A stretch of DNA of 64,000 nucleotides from Steroidobacteraceae bacterium (GTDB lineage Bacteria; Pseudomonadota; Gammaproteobacteria; Steroidobacterales; Steroidobacteraceae): NCBI GenBank assembly GCA_019187495.1, contig JABAQN010000001.1:1-64000 (forward strand). Reading direction: 5' to 3'. Made by a program: the position numbers and the translations under genes. The notes under the pieces were generated by a model. It did no database searches, was not told the origin of the DNA, and saw only the letters and a list, made by a program, of their open reading frames with translations. How positions within the stretch are numbered: the first letter of the stretch is position 1; each line of letters starts with the position of its first letter. Positions 24,748 through 32,718 of the stretch are shown here, in pieces.

Positions 24748-25289
24748 TGGGCGGGATTCGCAGCGTGTGCGTCTATTGTGGTTCGCGGAAGGGCGCGTCG
24801 CCCGATTTCGCGGCGGCGGCCGCCGCGCTCGGTACCGCACTCGCACAGGAGGGGCTCACCCTCGTTTATGGCGGCGGCAGCGTCGGGCTCATGGGCGTGC
24901 TCGCCGACGCCGCAATCGCGGCGGGCGGGCGTGTCGTCGGCGTGATCCCGCGGATCCTGATGGAGCGCGAACTCGCGCACCGCGGGCTCGCGGAACTCGT
25001 CGTGACGGAGTCGATGCAGGAGCGCAAGGCGAAGATGGCCGAACTCTCCGACGCCTTCATCGCGCTGCCGGGCGGAATCGGCACGCTCGATGAACTGTTC
25101 GAGATGTGGACCTGGGCGCAGCTCGGGCTGCACGAGAAGCCCTGCGCGATGGTCAACACGGCCGGCTACTACGACCCGCTGGTCGCGTTTCTCGACGGGG
25201 CGGTGAGGGCGGGGTTTCTCCGCCCGGAAGTCCGGTCGAAACTGCGTGTCTTCGTCGAGCCCGGGGCCGTGTCGGAATTCTTTACATAG
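24747..25289 (+). CDS. LOG-family protein (TIGR00730), nucleotide 5'-monophosphate phosphoribohydrolase-like
   Basis: A 180-residue Rossmann-fold protein with GGGSVGLMG and the LOG signature PGGIGTLDELFEMWTW. Family members release a base from a nucleoside monophosphate; those acting on N6-modified AMP are the cytokinin-forming LOG enzymes. A nucleotide salvage role is likely. The start overlaps the tadA stop. A second, more distant LOG-type protein is encoded at 34878. Confidence 0.88.
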   Translation: MGGIRSVCVYCGSRKGASPDFAAAAAALGTALAQEGLTLVYGGGSVGLMGVLADAAIAAGGRVVGVIPRILMERELAHRGLAELVVTESMQERKAKMAELSDAFIALPGGIGTLDELFEMWTWAQLGLHEKPCAMVNTAGYYDPLVAFLDGAVRAGFLRPEVRSKLRVFVEPGAVSEFFT

Positions 25290-25330
25290 CATCAGGGCGG
25301 CTGCGGTCGGCGGCTCGTAAGCTATTGATT

Positions 25331-25365
25331 GTCAGTGACTTTACTCGTATGGCCCGGAACTTGCT
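25331..25365 (+). promoter_or_regulatory. Sigma-54-type promoter with upstream palindrome
   Basis: TGGCCCGGAACTTGCT (25350-25365) matches the sigma-54 consensus TGGCACG-N4-TTGCW with one change, and the GG and GC pairs are exactly 10 nt apart. It would start transcription near 25375, about 42 nt before the PEP-CTERM gene. GTCAGTGAC at 25331-25339, a perfect GTCA-N-TGAC dyad, lies just upstream and could contact an activator such as the PrsR-type regulators of exosortase systems. Confidence 0.6.
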
Positions 25366-25416
25366 CCTCTTGACGCGCAGTACCGCACAGATCGACCGCC
25401 AGGGGATCAGAACAAA

Positions 25417-25905
25417 ATGACCAGGAAATTCCGACTCGCATTTGCCGTCCTCGCGATCGCCGCTTCGGGCGCCGCGAATGCCGATTACATCGACCTCGGC
25501 ACCGTCACGGCGCCTGAGACCGTGCATTTCGGCAACTCGTGGAGTGTGGCGCCGCTCGCGTTCGCAGACGAGTTCGCGTTCACGCTGACCAACGGCGCGG
25601 ACGTGTACGGCATGGTCGTGGAGCGCGACTGGAGGTGGGGTAATACTGAGGTGTTGCTGCTCGCGGTCGCCTCGGGTAACTACCTGGAATTCAGTGTGAC
25701 GCCGGATTCGTTCTCGTTCTCGGGCCTGACCGCCGGCGCGTATTCGCTGTTCGTGTCGGGCGCGGCGATCGGTTTCGGCACCGGTTACCGCGGCACCATG
25801 GATTTTGTCGCCCAGGCAACCCGTGTGCCCGAGCCGAGCACTCTCGCTCTGCTGGGCCTCGGCCTTCTCGGCCTCGCGTTCGCGCGCCGTCGCACGAGCG
25901 CCTGA
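25417..25905 (+). CDS. PEP-CTERM sorting-domain protein, FxDxF type
   Basis: A 162-residue exported protein. It has an N-terminal signal peptide (cleavage near ANA-D), a beta-rich middle with FADEFAFTL (the FxDxF motif), and a C-terminal PEP-CTERM tail VPEPSTLALLGLGLLGLAFA followed by RRR. Such proteins are processed by an exosortase and often belong to an exopolysaccharide or floc matrix. No exosortase gene is in the window. A sigma-54-like promoter precedes it. It stops 21 nt from convergent mltF. Confidence 0.9.
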   Translation: MTRKFRLAFAVLAIAASGAANADYIDLGTVTAPETVHFGNSWSVAPLAFADEFAFTLTNGADVYGMVVERDWRWGNTEVLLLAVASGNYLEFSVTPDSFSFSGLTAGAYSLFVSGAAIGFGTGYRGTMDFVAQATRVPEPSTLALLGLGLLGLAFARRRTSA

Positions 25906-25926
25906 TCGATCTCCTCACCTCGCTGC

Positions 25927-27363
25927 TCACTGCACCGCGACGTCCGTCGCGGTTGTGGTGGGCAGCAGCTCGTTTTCCGCCTGCAGCACCGTCTCGATCG
26001 ACGGCAGCGTCTGCCACTCGAGCACGCTGAAGTACTGCCGTACCCGGCGTTCGAACTGCACCGGCTCCCAACCACGGGCATAGCCACGCTTTACCTGCAG
26101 GTACCAGCCCTCCTGTGCCAGCAATGGCAGGTTCTCGCGGACATCCGCCCAGCGATCCGGGTTGCCGCCGCGCGTCTGCGTGAGCACCCGCGCGTCCTCG
26201 AGATGGCCGTAACCGATGTTGTAGGCCGCGAGCGCCATCGACATGCGATCCGGTTCCGGAATGCGTGCCGGGACCTTGTCGCGCACCTCGATGAAGTACC
26301 GCGCCCCGCCCCGGATGTTCTCGCGCGGATCGAACGGATCCTCGACGCCGACGGAGGCGGCCGTATCCGGCATCAGCATCATCACGCCGAGCGCCCCGTT
26401 CGGTGAGCGAGCGTCCCGGTCCCATTGCGATTCCTGGTAGCCGATCGCGGCGATGAGCCGCCAGTCGAGCCTGGTCTCGCGCGCGGCTTCCTCGAACCAC
26501 GGCCGCAGCAGCGGCAGCCGCGTTTCGATGTGCGACCGGAGGCTGCGGGCCATCTCGAGCTGCATGCGCGGCGACCTTTCCACCGGTGCGACGGCCGCTG
26601 CCGCGACCTGTTGCCTCGCGGCGTCGGAGCCGAGGAACGCGTCGATGGCGGCGCGCAGCGCATTCGAGCGGCGGCGCACCATCCACTGGACGGGCCGCGT
26701 GTGCTCGAGTTCGAAGGCCGAGAGGATCTCCGGATAGGCCTGCTGGATGAAGCCGAAGGCCGGTGCATCGACGATCGTGATGTCCGCTTCGCCTGCGGCG
26801 ATGACGTCGAGCGGGCGATTGCGCGCACTCGCGGCGAGCTCCTGCCATTTCAAGCCATGGCCGAGGTGATCGCGCAGCGTCGCGAGCTCGTCGGCCTGCG
26901 GGCTGTCGGCGCGCACCACGATACGGCGGTGGATGAGCGCACCCGTGTTCCTCGGCCGCAACGTGCCGCGGGTGAATACCACGAGTTGCGCGATCTGGTC
27001 ATAGGTGCGGGATGGCAACGCGAACGTCCGCCAGTGGCCGCGATAGGTGACCTGTGCCGCCGCGATGTCGGCCTCCCCGGTGCGAAGTGCCTCCTGGACC
27101 TGCCGTTCGTTCTCGTAGGGCCGCATCGTGAGCCGCACGCCGAGCCTGCCGGCGAACCCGCTTGCGAGCCGGTATTCGAGGCCTTCCGGCCCTTGCGCGC
27201 CCTGGTAGAAGGTCGTGGGCAGGTTCAGTGTCGCGACGCGCAGCTCGCCGCGCGCGCGGATCTGCCCGAGAGTCGAGGGCGGGGCGGTACATTGCGCGAG
27301 CCCCGCGGTGGTGGCCAGCACAGTGAGGACCCGCCAGCGCCACGGGCCGTCGACGTGGCGCAT
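25927..27363 (-). CDS. mltF: Membrane-bound lytic murein transglycosylase F
   Basis: A 478-residue lipoprotein-like enzyme. The N-terminus has a lipobox-like LATTAGLAQC. An amino-acid-binding SBP domain (about 35-270) precedes a lytic transglycosylase domain with the catalytic Glu in YQESQWD, then NGALGVMMLMP and AAYNIGYGHLEDA. It cleaves peptidoglycan to 1,6-anhydro products at the outer membrane, gated by the SBP domain. TATTCT on this strand (27394-27399) is a possible -10 box that also reads TAGAAT on the other strand towards the tRNA gene. Confidence 0.92.
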   Translation of the reverse strand: MRHVDGPWRWRVLTVLATTAGLAQCTAPPSTLGQIRARGELRVATLNLPTTFYQGAQGPEGLEYRLASGFAGRLGVRLTMRPYENERQVQEALRTGEADIAAAQVTYRGHWRTFALPSRTYDQIAQLVVFTRGTLRPRNTGALIHRRIVVRADSPQADELATLRDHLGHGLKWQELAASARNRPLDVIAAGEADITIVDAPAFGFIQQAYPEILSAFELEHTRPVQWMVRRRSNALRAAIDAFLGSDAARQQVAAAAVAPVERSPRMQLEMARSLRSHIETRLPLLRPWFEEAARETRLDWRLIAAIGYQESQWDRDARSPNGALGVMMLMPDTAASVGVEDPFDPRENIRGGARYFIEVRDKVPARIPEPDRMSMALAAYNIGYGHLEDARVLTQTRGGNPDRWADVRENLPLLAQEGWYLQVKRGYARGWEPVQFERRVRQYFSVLEWQTLPSIETVLQAENELLPTTTATDVAVQ

Positions 27364-27432
27364 CGAGCCACCTCTCGCAGGAAGACTTCCGTTAGAATAC
27401 CAAGCTTGGCCGGACCGCCACCGGCCAATCCC

Positions 27433-27525
27433 GGAGAGGTACCGAAGTGGTCATAACGGCGCCGACTCGAAATCGGATGGTCGGTTAATCCCGGCACGTG
27501 GGTTCGAATCCCACCCTCTCCGCCA
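27433..27525 (+). tRNA. tRNA-Ser (anticodon CGA)
   Basis: A 93-nt gene with encoded CCA. The acceptor arms GGAGAGG and CCTCTCC pair fully, the T arm GTGGGTTCGAATCCCAC is canonical, and a long variable arm marks a class II tRNA. The anticodon loop CTCGAAA places CGA at 27468-27470, reading UCG serine codons. A TAGAAT hexamer at 27393-27398 may be its -10 box. Confidence 0.96.
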
Positions 27526-27597
27526 ATTCTGAATCCAGCCGGGCTCGGCCCCGCATCCGCGGTTGCGCGCCGGCACAAGTGCATGCAAAATGCCTGC

Positions 27598-27834
27598 ATG
27601 GCTGTTCATATCACGATTCGCAATGTTCCAAACGCGGTCCGTGACGAACTTGCTGCTCGCGCGGCTCTGCAGGGCAGGTCCATGCAGGAGTTCCTGCGGG
27701 CGGAGTTGCAGCGACTGGCCAGCCGGCCTTCGGTCGACGCCTGGTTGGAACGCGTTCGCAACCGTAAACGCGTCGCGCGAACCCAGGTTTCCACCCGCGA
27801 TATTCTGGACGCGCGCGATAGCGACCGGCGTTGA
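27598..27834 (+). CDS. FitA/VapB-like ribbon-helix-helix antitoxin
   Basis: A 78-residue protein with an N-terminal ribbon-helix-helix pattern (VHITIRNVPNAVRDELAARA) and a second helix QEFLRAELQRLA, as in FitA/VapB antitoxins. The charged C-terminus should wrap the toxin. The ATG at 27598 is chosen because the RHH strand begins right after it; an ATG at 27583 is in frame. Its stop overlaps the toxin start. It begins 72 nt after tRNA-Ser. Confidence 0.85.
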   Translation: MAVHITIRNVPNAVRDELAARAALQGRSMQEFLRAELQRLASRPSVDAWLERVRNRKRVARTQVSTRDILDARDSDRR

Positions 27835-28223
27835 GCGCAGTCGTCGACGCCTCGGTGGTGGTCGCCGCGCTGGTTGATGGTGGCCCACGCGGAGAATGGG
27901 CGGAGTCAGTCCTCGAATCCCCGACCCTGTACGCACCCGAACTGGTTCGGGTCGAAGCGACCAATACCCTGCGACGACTGGAGTTCGCGGGCCGGATTGC
28001 GACATCGGACGCGAACGCTGCCTACGAGGATCTGCTGCGGCTGAATCTCGAGCTGCTGCCCTTCGATCCTTTCGCGCAGCGGGTCTGGGAGTTGCGCCGT
28101 ACCGTCACGAGCTACGATGCGTGGTACGTGGCTGTCGCCGAGGCGCTGCAGTTGCCGCTCGCGACCCTGGATGCGCGACTCACGGCGGCCAGCGGGCCGC
28201 GTTGCCGATTTCTCACTCGCTGA
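27831..28223 (+). CDS. PIN-domain toxin (VapC-like)
   Basis: A 130-residue PIN-domain ribonuclease with the acidic metal-binding set visible: Asp in VVDASVV, Glu in RVEATNTL, Asp in SYDAWYVAVAE and Asp in ATLDARL. As a VapC-type toxin it would cut RNA when not bound by the antitoxin. It starts at TTG 27831, overlapping the antitoxin stop by 4 nt. The reading frame is complete, so the pair is probably active. Confidence 0.88.
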   Translation: MSAVVDASVVVAALVDGGPRGEWAESVLESPTLYAPELVRVEATNTLRRLEFAGRIATSDANAAYEDLLRLNLELLPFDPFAQRVWELRRTVTSYDAWYVAVAEALQLPLATLDARLTAASGPRCRFLTR

Positions 28224-28244
28224 CGGGTGCCGCACGAGGGAACT

Positions 28245-29510
28245 TCAATCCGCGCGCCCCCGGGTGTCGAGATGCAGGAGCTGCTTCATCAGCTTGTCGC
28301 TGTCGACCTGCTCGCCCGTCAGCGCCATCGCGAGCAGTTCGCCACCCAGGATCTGCGGCGCGATAATGAGGTCGGGGTGGACCCGCTTCATGCGCGCGAG
28401 ATTGCCCGCGTCGTTGGCGACGGTGACGGTCTTGACGTTGCCCGCCATTTCCTTGACCGCGAGCACGACGAAGGCATTCTCGGAGTCGTCATCGCCGAGC
28501 GCCAGCACCGCGATGGCGTCGGCGACTCCCGCCTTTTCCAGGGTTTGCGCGCTGCAGGGATCGCCGACCACGAAATCGAGGGCGCCAGCGTCTTCGTCCG
28601 GCGCACGGTCAAGGATGAAGGTGACCTTCTGGTTGCGGCTCGCCAGCTCCCGGTGGCTGTTCTCGGCGAGTGCGGTGCTTCCGATGACGACATAGTGGTT
28701 GGTGCGTTCCATTCTGCTTCCTTCCCTCGCCCGAACCAGCGATTCCATGCGGCGGTTGATCAGCGGCACCAGCAACGTGCTGAGCGATGTGGCGAACAGC
28801 GTGATTCCGATGGCGATGACACTGACGACGAACAGCATCGCCGCCGGTGTCGCCGGATGGATGTCGCCGTAGCCGACCGTCGCGATCGTGACCATCGCGA
28901 AGTAGAACGCGGTGACGAAGTCGGTGATCGGCGGTGAAAACTGCGCGCCCATCGCATAAGTGCCGAGTACCGCATAGCTGAGCGCCGCGAGGATGCTGAC
29001 GACGGCGAACAGCGAAGCCGCAGCCAGGCTGCTGCGGCGGAACTGGTTGTAGCCGAGCAGCAAGGCCGCGAGCAGCAAGATGTCATAGGTGAAAAGTGCC
29101 CAGTAGACCCCGCTGTCCCGACCGAAGGCGAGCAGCAGCAGGCTGGCGGAGGCGAGCAGCAACGTAATCACCCACGCGAGCCGCGATCGCATCAGCAACC
29201 CGACCGACATGATGAGCAGCAGCAGCCCTGCCACCGCCTGCGGCGTGTAGCGGATGCCCGAGCGAAGGAGATTCTCTATTTCGACGAGCAGGTCGTCCGG
29301 GCTCAGGCCGAGAAGCCGGCCGGCGACGGGCGTGAGTTCGAGGATGCCGAAGATCGCGACCGCGACGAACAGCGGCACGTGCGGAAACCAGTAACGGAGG
29401 AGGAGGATGCGATCGAGCGCTTTCCATGCGCGGCGCAGGCGCGGTCGCAGCCCGACCCCCAGTTGACTCGAAAGATCGCCGAGCTCCACGCGCTGCGCGC
29501 CTCCGGGCAT
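28245..29510 (-). CDS. Potassium channel with TrkA-N/RCK domain
   Basis: A 421-residue channel. About six membrane helices lie in residues 45-245, with the K+ selectivity filter TVGYGD at 211-216 between the last two. A cytosolic RCK/TrkA-N Rossmann domain begins at HYVVIGSTALAENSHREL and would sense nucleotide or Ca2+ to gate the pore. The closest type is the Kch/VoltK group. It converges on the VapC-like gene. Confidence 0.9.
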   Translation of the reverse strand: MPGGAQRVELGDLSSQLGVGLRPRLRRAWKALDRILLLRYWFPHVPLFVAVAIFGILELTPVAGRLLGLSPDDLLVEIENLLRSGIRYTPQAVAGLLLLIMSVGLLMRSRLAWVITLLLASASLLLLAFGRDSGVYWALFTYDILLLAALLLGYNQFRRSSLAAASLFAVVSILAALSYAVLGTYAMGAQFSPPITDFVTAFYFAMVTIATVGYGDIHPATPAAMLFVVSVIAIGITLFATSLSTLLVPLINRRMESLVRAREGSRMERTNHYVVIGSTALAENSHRELASRNQKVTFILDRAPDEDAGALDFVVGDPCSAQTLEKAGVADAIAVLALGDDDSENAFVVLAVKEMAGNVKTVTVANDAGNLARMKRVHPDLIIAPQILGGELLAMALTGEQVDSDKLMKQLLHLDTRGRAD

Positions 29511-29589
29511 GAACGTCCTCGACCGGACGATGCCGGGGCGGCCCGTCCCACCGCCACCTTACGGATGACGTCGCAGGGATGCCAGCCCG

Positions 29590-30216
29590 CTATTCGCGCG
29601 GGCAGACCGGCGTCTTCGAACGCACGAGTTCGAACAGCGCATCGAAGGTCGCAAGATCTGCAGTCGTCGGTGGCGGACCATCGCCACCGATGAACGCCCC
29701 GAACACCGAGGCGCCGCTCGCGTCATAGACGAGGATGCCGCGTGGGGCGGCTTGCCCGGGGTTCTTCGCGGTGAGCTTCAGCGCGTAGACCGACGCGTAC
29801 AGGTCGGGGCGCAGGTGGCCGCGCAGCGGCTGCGAGTACTCGATGTTGAAGTACCGGCTCGTCTTCGAGGGCGTGCCCCGGCCCGCCTTGCTGCGGATCT
29901 CGAATACATTCGGCCCTTTCATCACGAGGAAGGTGAGTTCGCTGAATTCCCCGAGCTTCGCCCAGATCGCGGCGAAGTCCGGGCCCGGGGCGGAAGCGGC
30001 GGCATCGGCGCCGAGCGCGCTCACCACCGTGGCTTCGGGGAGATCGAGCCGCGCTGCCGCAACCGGCGGCAGCGTGCCGGGGTTCGCGGCAAGAAAGTCC
30101 GTGATCGTCTTCGTCTGCGCGGGCGTGGCGCAGAAGGTGTCCGCGAGCGCAGGCGCGCCGAAGCCCGCATACGAGGCGATGGCGATGGCAAGAGCGGCGC
30201 GCGCGGCGTTCGGCAT
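29590..30216 (-). CDS. Secreted HutX/ChuX-like protein
   Basis: A 208-residue protein with a signal peptide (to about PALA-D, residue 25) followed by a region like HutX/ChuX heme-carrier domains: LAANPGTLPPVAAARLDLPEATVVSALG, split by family-typical spacing, then FAAIWAKLGEFSELTFLVMKG and LRGHLRPDLYASVYAL. Known HutX proteins are cytoplasmic heme carriers, so export is odd. No heme-uptake genes are near. It is last in an operon of fdxA, a membrane protein and a nitrilase, only 4 nt after the nitrilase stop. Confidence 0.75.
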   Translation of the reverse strand: MPNAARAALAIAIASYAGFGAPALADTFCATPAQTKTITDFLAANPGTLPPVAAARLDLPEATVVSALGADAAASAPGPDFAAIWAKLGEFSELTFLVMKGPNVFEIRSKAGRGTPSKTSRYFNIEYSQPLRGHLRPDLYASVYALKLTAKNPGQAAPRGILVYDASGASVFGAFIGGDGPPPTTADLATFDALFELVRSKTPVCPRE

Positions 30217-30220
30217 CGGG

Positions 30221-31264
30221 TCAATCCTGCTTCCAGAGACTGCGGTCGGCGAGATAGCGCGCGGCGTCGCGGCCGTCGGTTGGCTGGTAATGCGTGTAGA
30301 GGTTCGGCGGGAAGGTCTCCACGTAGTTCGCGTAGAGATCCCGGTACAGCGACGGGTGGATGTTCGGCAGGCGCCGCTTGTCGCGAAATGCGCGGATCGG
30401 AATGCGCGCGAGCACCGGCCCTTCGTTCGCCGAGTTCGCCTTCGCGATGAGCGCGCCGTCGGGCCCGTAGATCGCGCTGCCGCCCGAGCTCATGTCGTCG
30501 AACGAGCCCGGATTGCCGGGCGAGATCGCGTTGTTCGCGATCGCCGTGTACATCTGGTTGTAGCGGGCGTTCGCGCGGATGTCGTATTCGTCGAAGCCGC
30601 CGGTTGCGGTTCGCAGCATGATCTCGCCGCCGCGCAGCGCGAACGCGCGGATGATTTCGGGCTCGAGCTGTGTCGAGGTGGTGCAGAGGTTGCCGATCGG
30701 TGTGCGGGTCACCGGCACGACCTCCTCGGCACCGTACATCTCGATGTAACGGTCGAGCGCGTCGTAGATCGTGGTCGTGAAGATCTCGAACGCGCCGCCG
30801 AACAGGCCCTTGATGTTGCGGGCCTTCCAGTGCCGGCCGACGATCGCGCCCTCGCGATCGATGATCGTCGTGATCGAGAGGATATGGTTCGGCCAGGCCG
30901 GGTCGCGCACGTACGAGCCGAACACGACGTAACAGCCGTAGCGCTTCGCGCGCGCCGCGATCGCCTCCGTCTCCGGGCCCGGGATCTCGATCGCGACCTT
31001 CAGCAGGTCTTCGCGCCGCCAGCGCGCATCGAAGCCGGTCAGCGGGAACTCGTGGAACATCACGAGATCCTTCGGCCCGAGCCAGCCGTTGGCCGCATCG
31101 ATGAGCCCGAGCATGTGCGCGAGGTTCTCGCCGAGGCTCGCGTCGCGGTTTTTCACGTCGACCGCGCGCACGCGCGACTGGACCACGCACAGCGAGATCT
31201 CGTCGCGCGCCAGCGGCACGGTGGCGTAGGGGGGCTGGCTCACCGCTGCACCTGTCTGGCCCAT
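30221..31264 (-). CDS. Nitrilase-superfamily amidohydrolase
   Basis: A 347-residue carbon-nitrogen hydrolase. The Glu-Lys-Cys triad is visible: Glu72 in FHEFPLTG, Lys147 in HWKARN and Cys194 in GNLCTTSTQ. The nucleophile context differs from typical nitrilases (CxxE/CYD), so the exact amide or nitrile substrate is unclear. It is long for the family, close to aliphatic amidases. It lies in the fdxA operon, 19 nt after the membrane-protein gene. Confidence 0.85.
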   Translation of the reverse strand: MGQTGAAVSQPPYATVPLARDEISLCVVQSRVRAVDVKNRDASLGENLAHMLGLIDAANGWLGPKDLVMFHEFPLTGFDARWRREDLLKVAIEIPGPETEAIAARAKRYGCYVVFGSYVRDPAWPNHILSITTIIDREGAIVGRHWKARNIKGLFGGAFEIFTTTIYDALDRYIEMYGAEEVVPVTRTPIGNLCTTSTQLEPEIIRAFALRGGEIMLRTATGGFDEYDIRANARYNQMYTAIANNAISPGNPGSFDDMSSGGSAIYGPDGALIAKANSANEGPVLARIPIRAFRDKRRLPNIHPSLYRDLYANYVETFPPNLYTHYQPTDGRDAARYLADRSLWKQD

Positions 31265-31283
31265 GCTGCCTCCAGGCCCGGTA

Positions 31284-32258
31284 TCAGGAGCGCGGATTGC
31301 GTGTCGTGTCCTTGCCCGAGGCCGCCTGCTGCTCGCGGGCCAGTTCCGCCTTCACGTGCGCCGGGGTGCGCACCGCGAGCCATGCCGCGATGACAAGCCC
31401 GCCGGTGAAGAGACTCATTTCGAGACCGTAATCCCACGGATGCTCCCAGAACTCGGTGAACAGGTGCCAGCGCCCGGCGATCTCGACGGCGTTCCACGCG
31501 ATGATCGCGGTCGGAATGCCGTAGCGGATCGCGGTCGTGACCTTCCAGAACTTCATCAGGCGCAGGAAAAGATACCCCGCCCAGATCACCATCAGGAAGA
31601 AGATCACGTAGGTCGCCGGGTGGTGGTCGCCCAGGATGCTCTCGTCGTAGATGAACAGCAGCAGCAGGTAGCAGAACCAGATCACGTAGATGGTCTCGAG
31701 CGCGGTGATGCCGGCGAAATTGCGCTGGTGGCCCGGCGTCGGCTTGCCGGTCCGCATGTGCCCGTGGCGCTGGATCCACTGGAACATGTTGCACTTCGTC
31801 TCCTTGTTGAAGAGGAAGTAGATCATCGTCGAGAGCAGCACGCCGACCGAGGACATCATCACGAGGTACTCGGCCTTCGTCGCGATCTTGCCTGCCACGC
31901 GCGGATCCATCAGGTCCGGCACGCCGAGCGTGTGCGCCGACCAGACGAACGAGAACTCGACCCATCCCGTCCAGAGGAAAGTGCCGGCCCAGAAGCCGAG
32001 CCAGGTGGCGGAAACCTCGTTCGCCTTGCGCATGCCGATCAGCAGCAGCACTGCGCCGAAGAGGCCCATCGCAAAGGCCGATTCGTACACATACTGTTCG
32101 CCGAATATGTCTTCCATCAGGATCATCACCGTGTGGCCGAGCGCCTGCACGACGAACACGATCAGGAAGGCGAGGAGTCCGATGTAGGGTGGCCGGTACA
32201 GCAGCTTCTTCAGCCTGCCCGGCGGCGCTGGGGCGGCTTCGTTCGACACGGCGTTCAT
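31284..32258 (-). CDS. Conserved multi-pass membrane protein in an fdxA operon
   Basis: A 324-residue protein with about seven or eight membrane helices between residues 25 and 305. Conserved-looking polar positions in helices include GHTVMILMEDIFGEQY and WVEFSFVWSAHT, and aromatic-histidine stretches such as RWHLFTEFWEHPWDYG could bind a metal or heme. No family was recognised. A ttctctccgg (reverse GGAGAGAA) ribosome binding site precedes ATG 32258. It overlaps the fdxA stop by 4 nt, so a ferredoxin-dependent membrane redox function is possible. Confidence 0.75.
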   Translation of the reverse strand: MNAVSNEAAPAPPGRLKKLLYRPPYIGLLAFLIVFVVQALGHTVMILMEDIFGEQYVYESAFAMGLFGAVLLLIGMRKANEVSATWLGFWAGTFLWTGWVEFSFVWSAHTLGVPDLMDPRVAGKIATKAEYLVMMSSVGVLLSTMIYFLFNKETKCNMFQWIQRHGHMRTGKPTPGHQRNFAGITALETIYVIWFCYLLLLFIYDESILGDHHPATYVIFFLMVIWAGYLFLRLMKFWKVTTAIRYGIPTAIIAWNAVEIAGRWHLFTEFWEHPWDYGLEMSLFTGGLVIAAWLAVRTPAHVKAELAREQQAASGKDTTRNPRS

Positions 32259-32593
32259 ACTCTTCTCTCCGGCATTTCGAGATATTGCAGCTTGGCTTCG
32301 ACGCGATCCCAATCCGCGGCGTCGTCGGGCGCCTCACCCTTGTGCGTGATCACGGGCCACACCGTTGCGAGTTCGCGGTTCAGCGCCACGAACTGCATCA
32401 TGGCAGGTTGCAGGTCGTCTTCGGCGGCGATGGCATTGACCGGACATTCGGGCACGCAGAGCGTGCAGTCAATACATTCGACCGGGTCGATGACGAGGAA
32501 ATTCGGCCCGGCGTGGAAACAGTCGACCGGACAGACCTCGACGCAGTGCTGGTACTTGCAGCGGATGCAGCCTTCGGTCACGACATGGGTCAT
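32255..32593 (-). CDS. fdxA: Seven-iron ferredoxin FdxA
   Basis: A 112-residue ferredoxin with one [3Fe-4S] and one [4Fe-4S] cluster expected. Cysteines 9, 12, 17 and 21 (CIRCKYQHCVEVCP) and the second set CIDCTLCVPECP follow the FdxA pattern, including the longer C-terminal tail. It carries low-potential electrons. It is the first gene of a tight four-gene operon with a membrane protein, a nitrilase and a HutX-like protein. TAGACT on this strand, within 32594-32640, is a possible -10 box. Confidence 0.93.
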   Translation of the reverse strand: MTHVVTEGCIRCKYQHCVEVCPVDCFHAGPNFLVIDPVECIDCTLCVPECPVNAIAAEDDLQPAMMQFVALNRELATVWPVITHKGEAPDDAADWDRVEAKLQYLEMPERRV

Positions 32594-32718
32594 CAGGGCC
32601 CTCCTTGGCGCCGAAGTCTAGGCAGTGGGCGCGACGCCGTGTGTCAACGGCGCGTCAACGTGCGACCAGCGCCCGGGGCGACGTGGGTGTGTCCGCCTGT
32701 CGGTTGGCGTCCGCCCGT

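Noticed and set aside
27526-28244. Integrated element bounded by a duplicated tRNA end
   Set aside because: No second copy of the tRNA-Ser 3' end and no integrase were seen; only the toxin-antitoxin pair is present.
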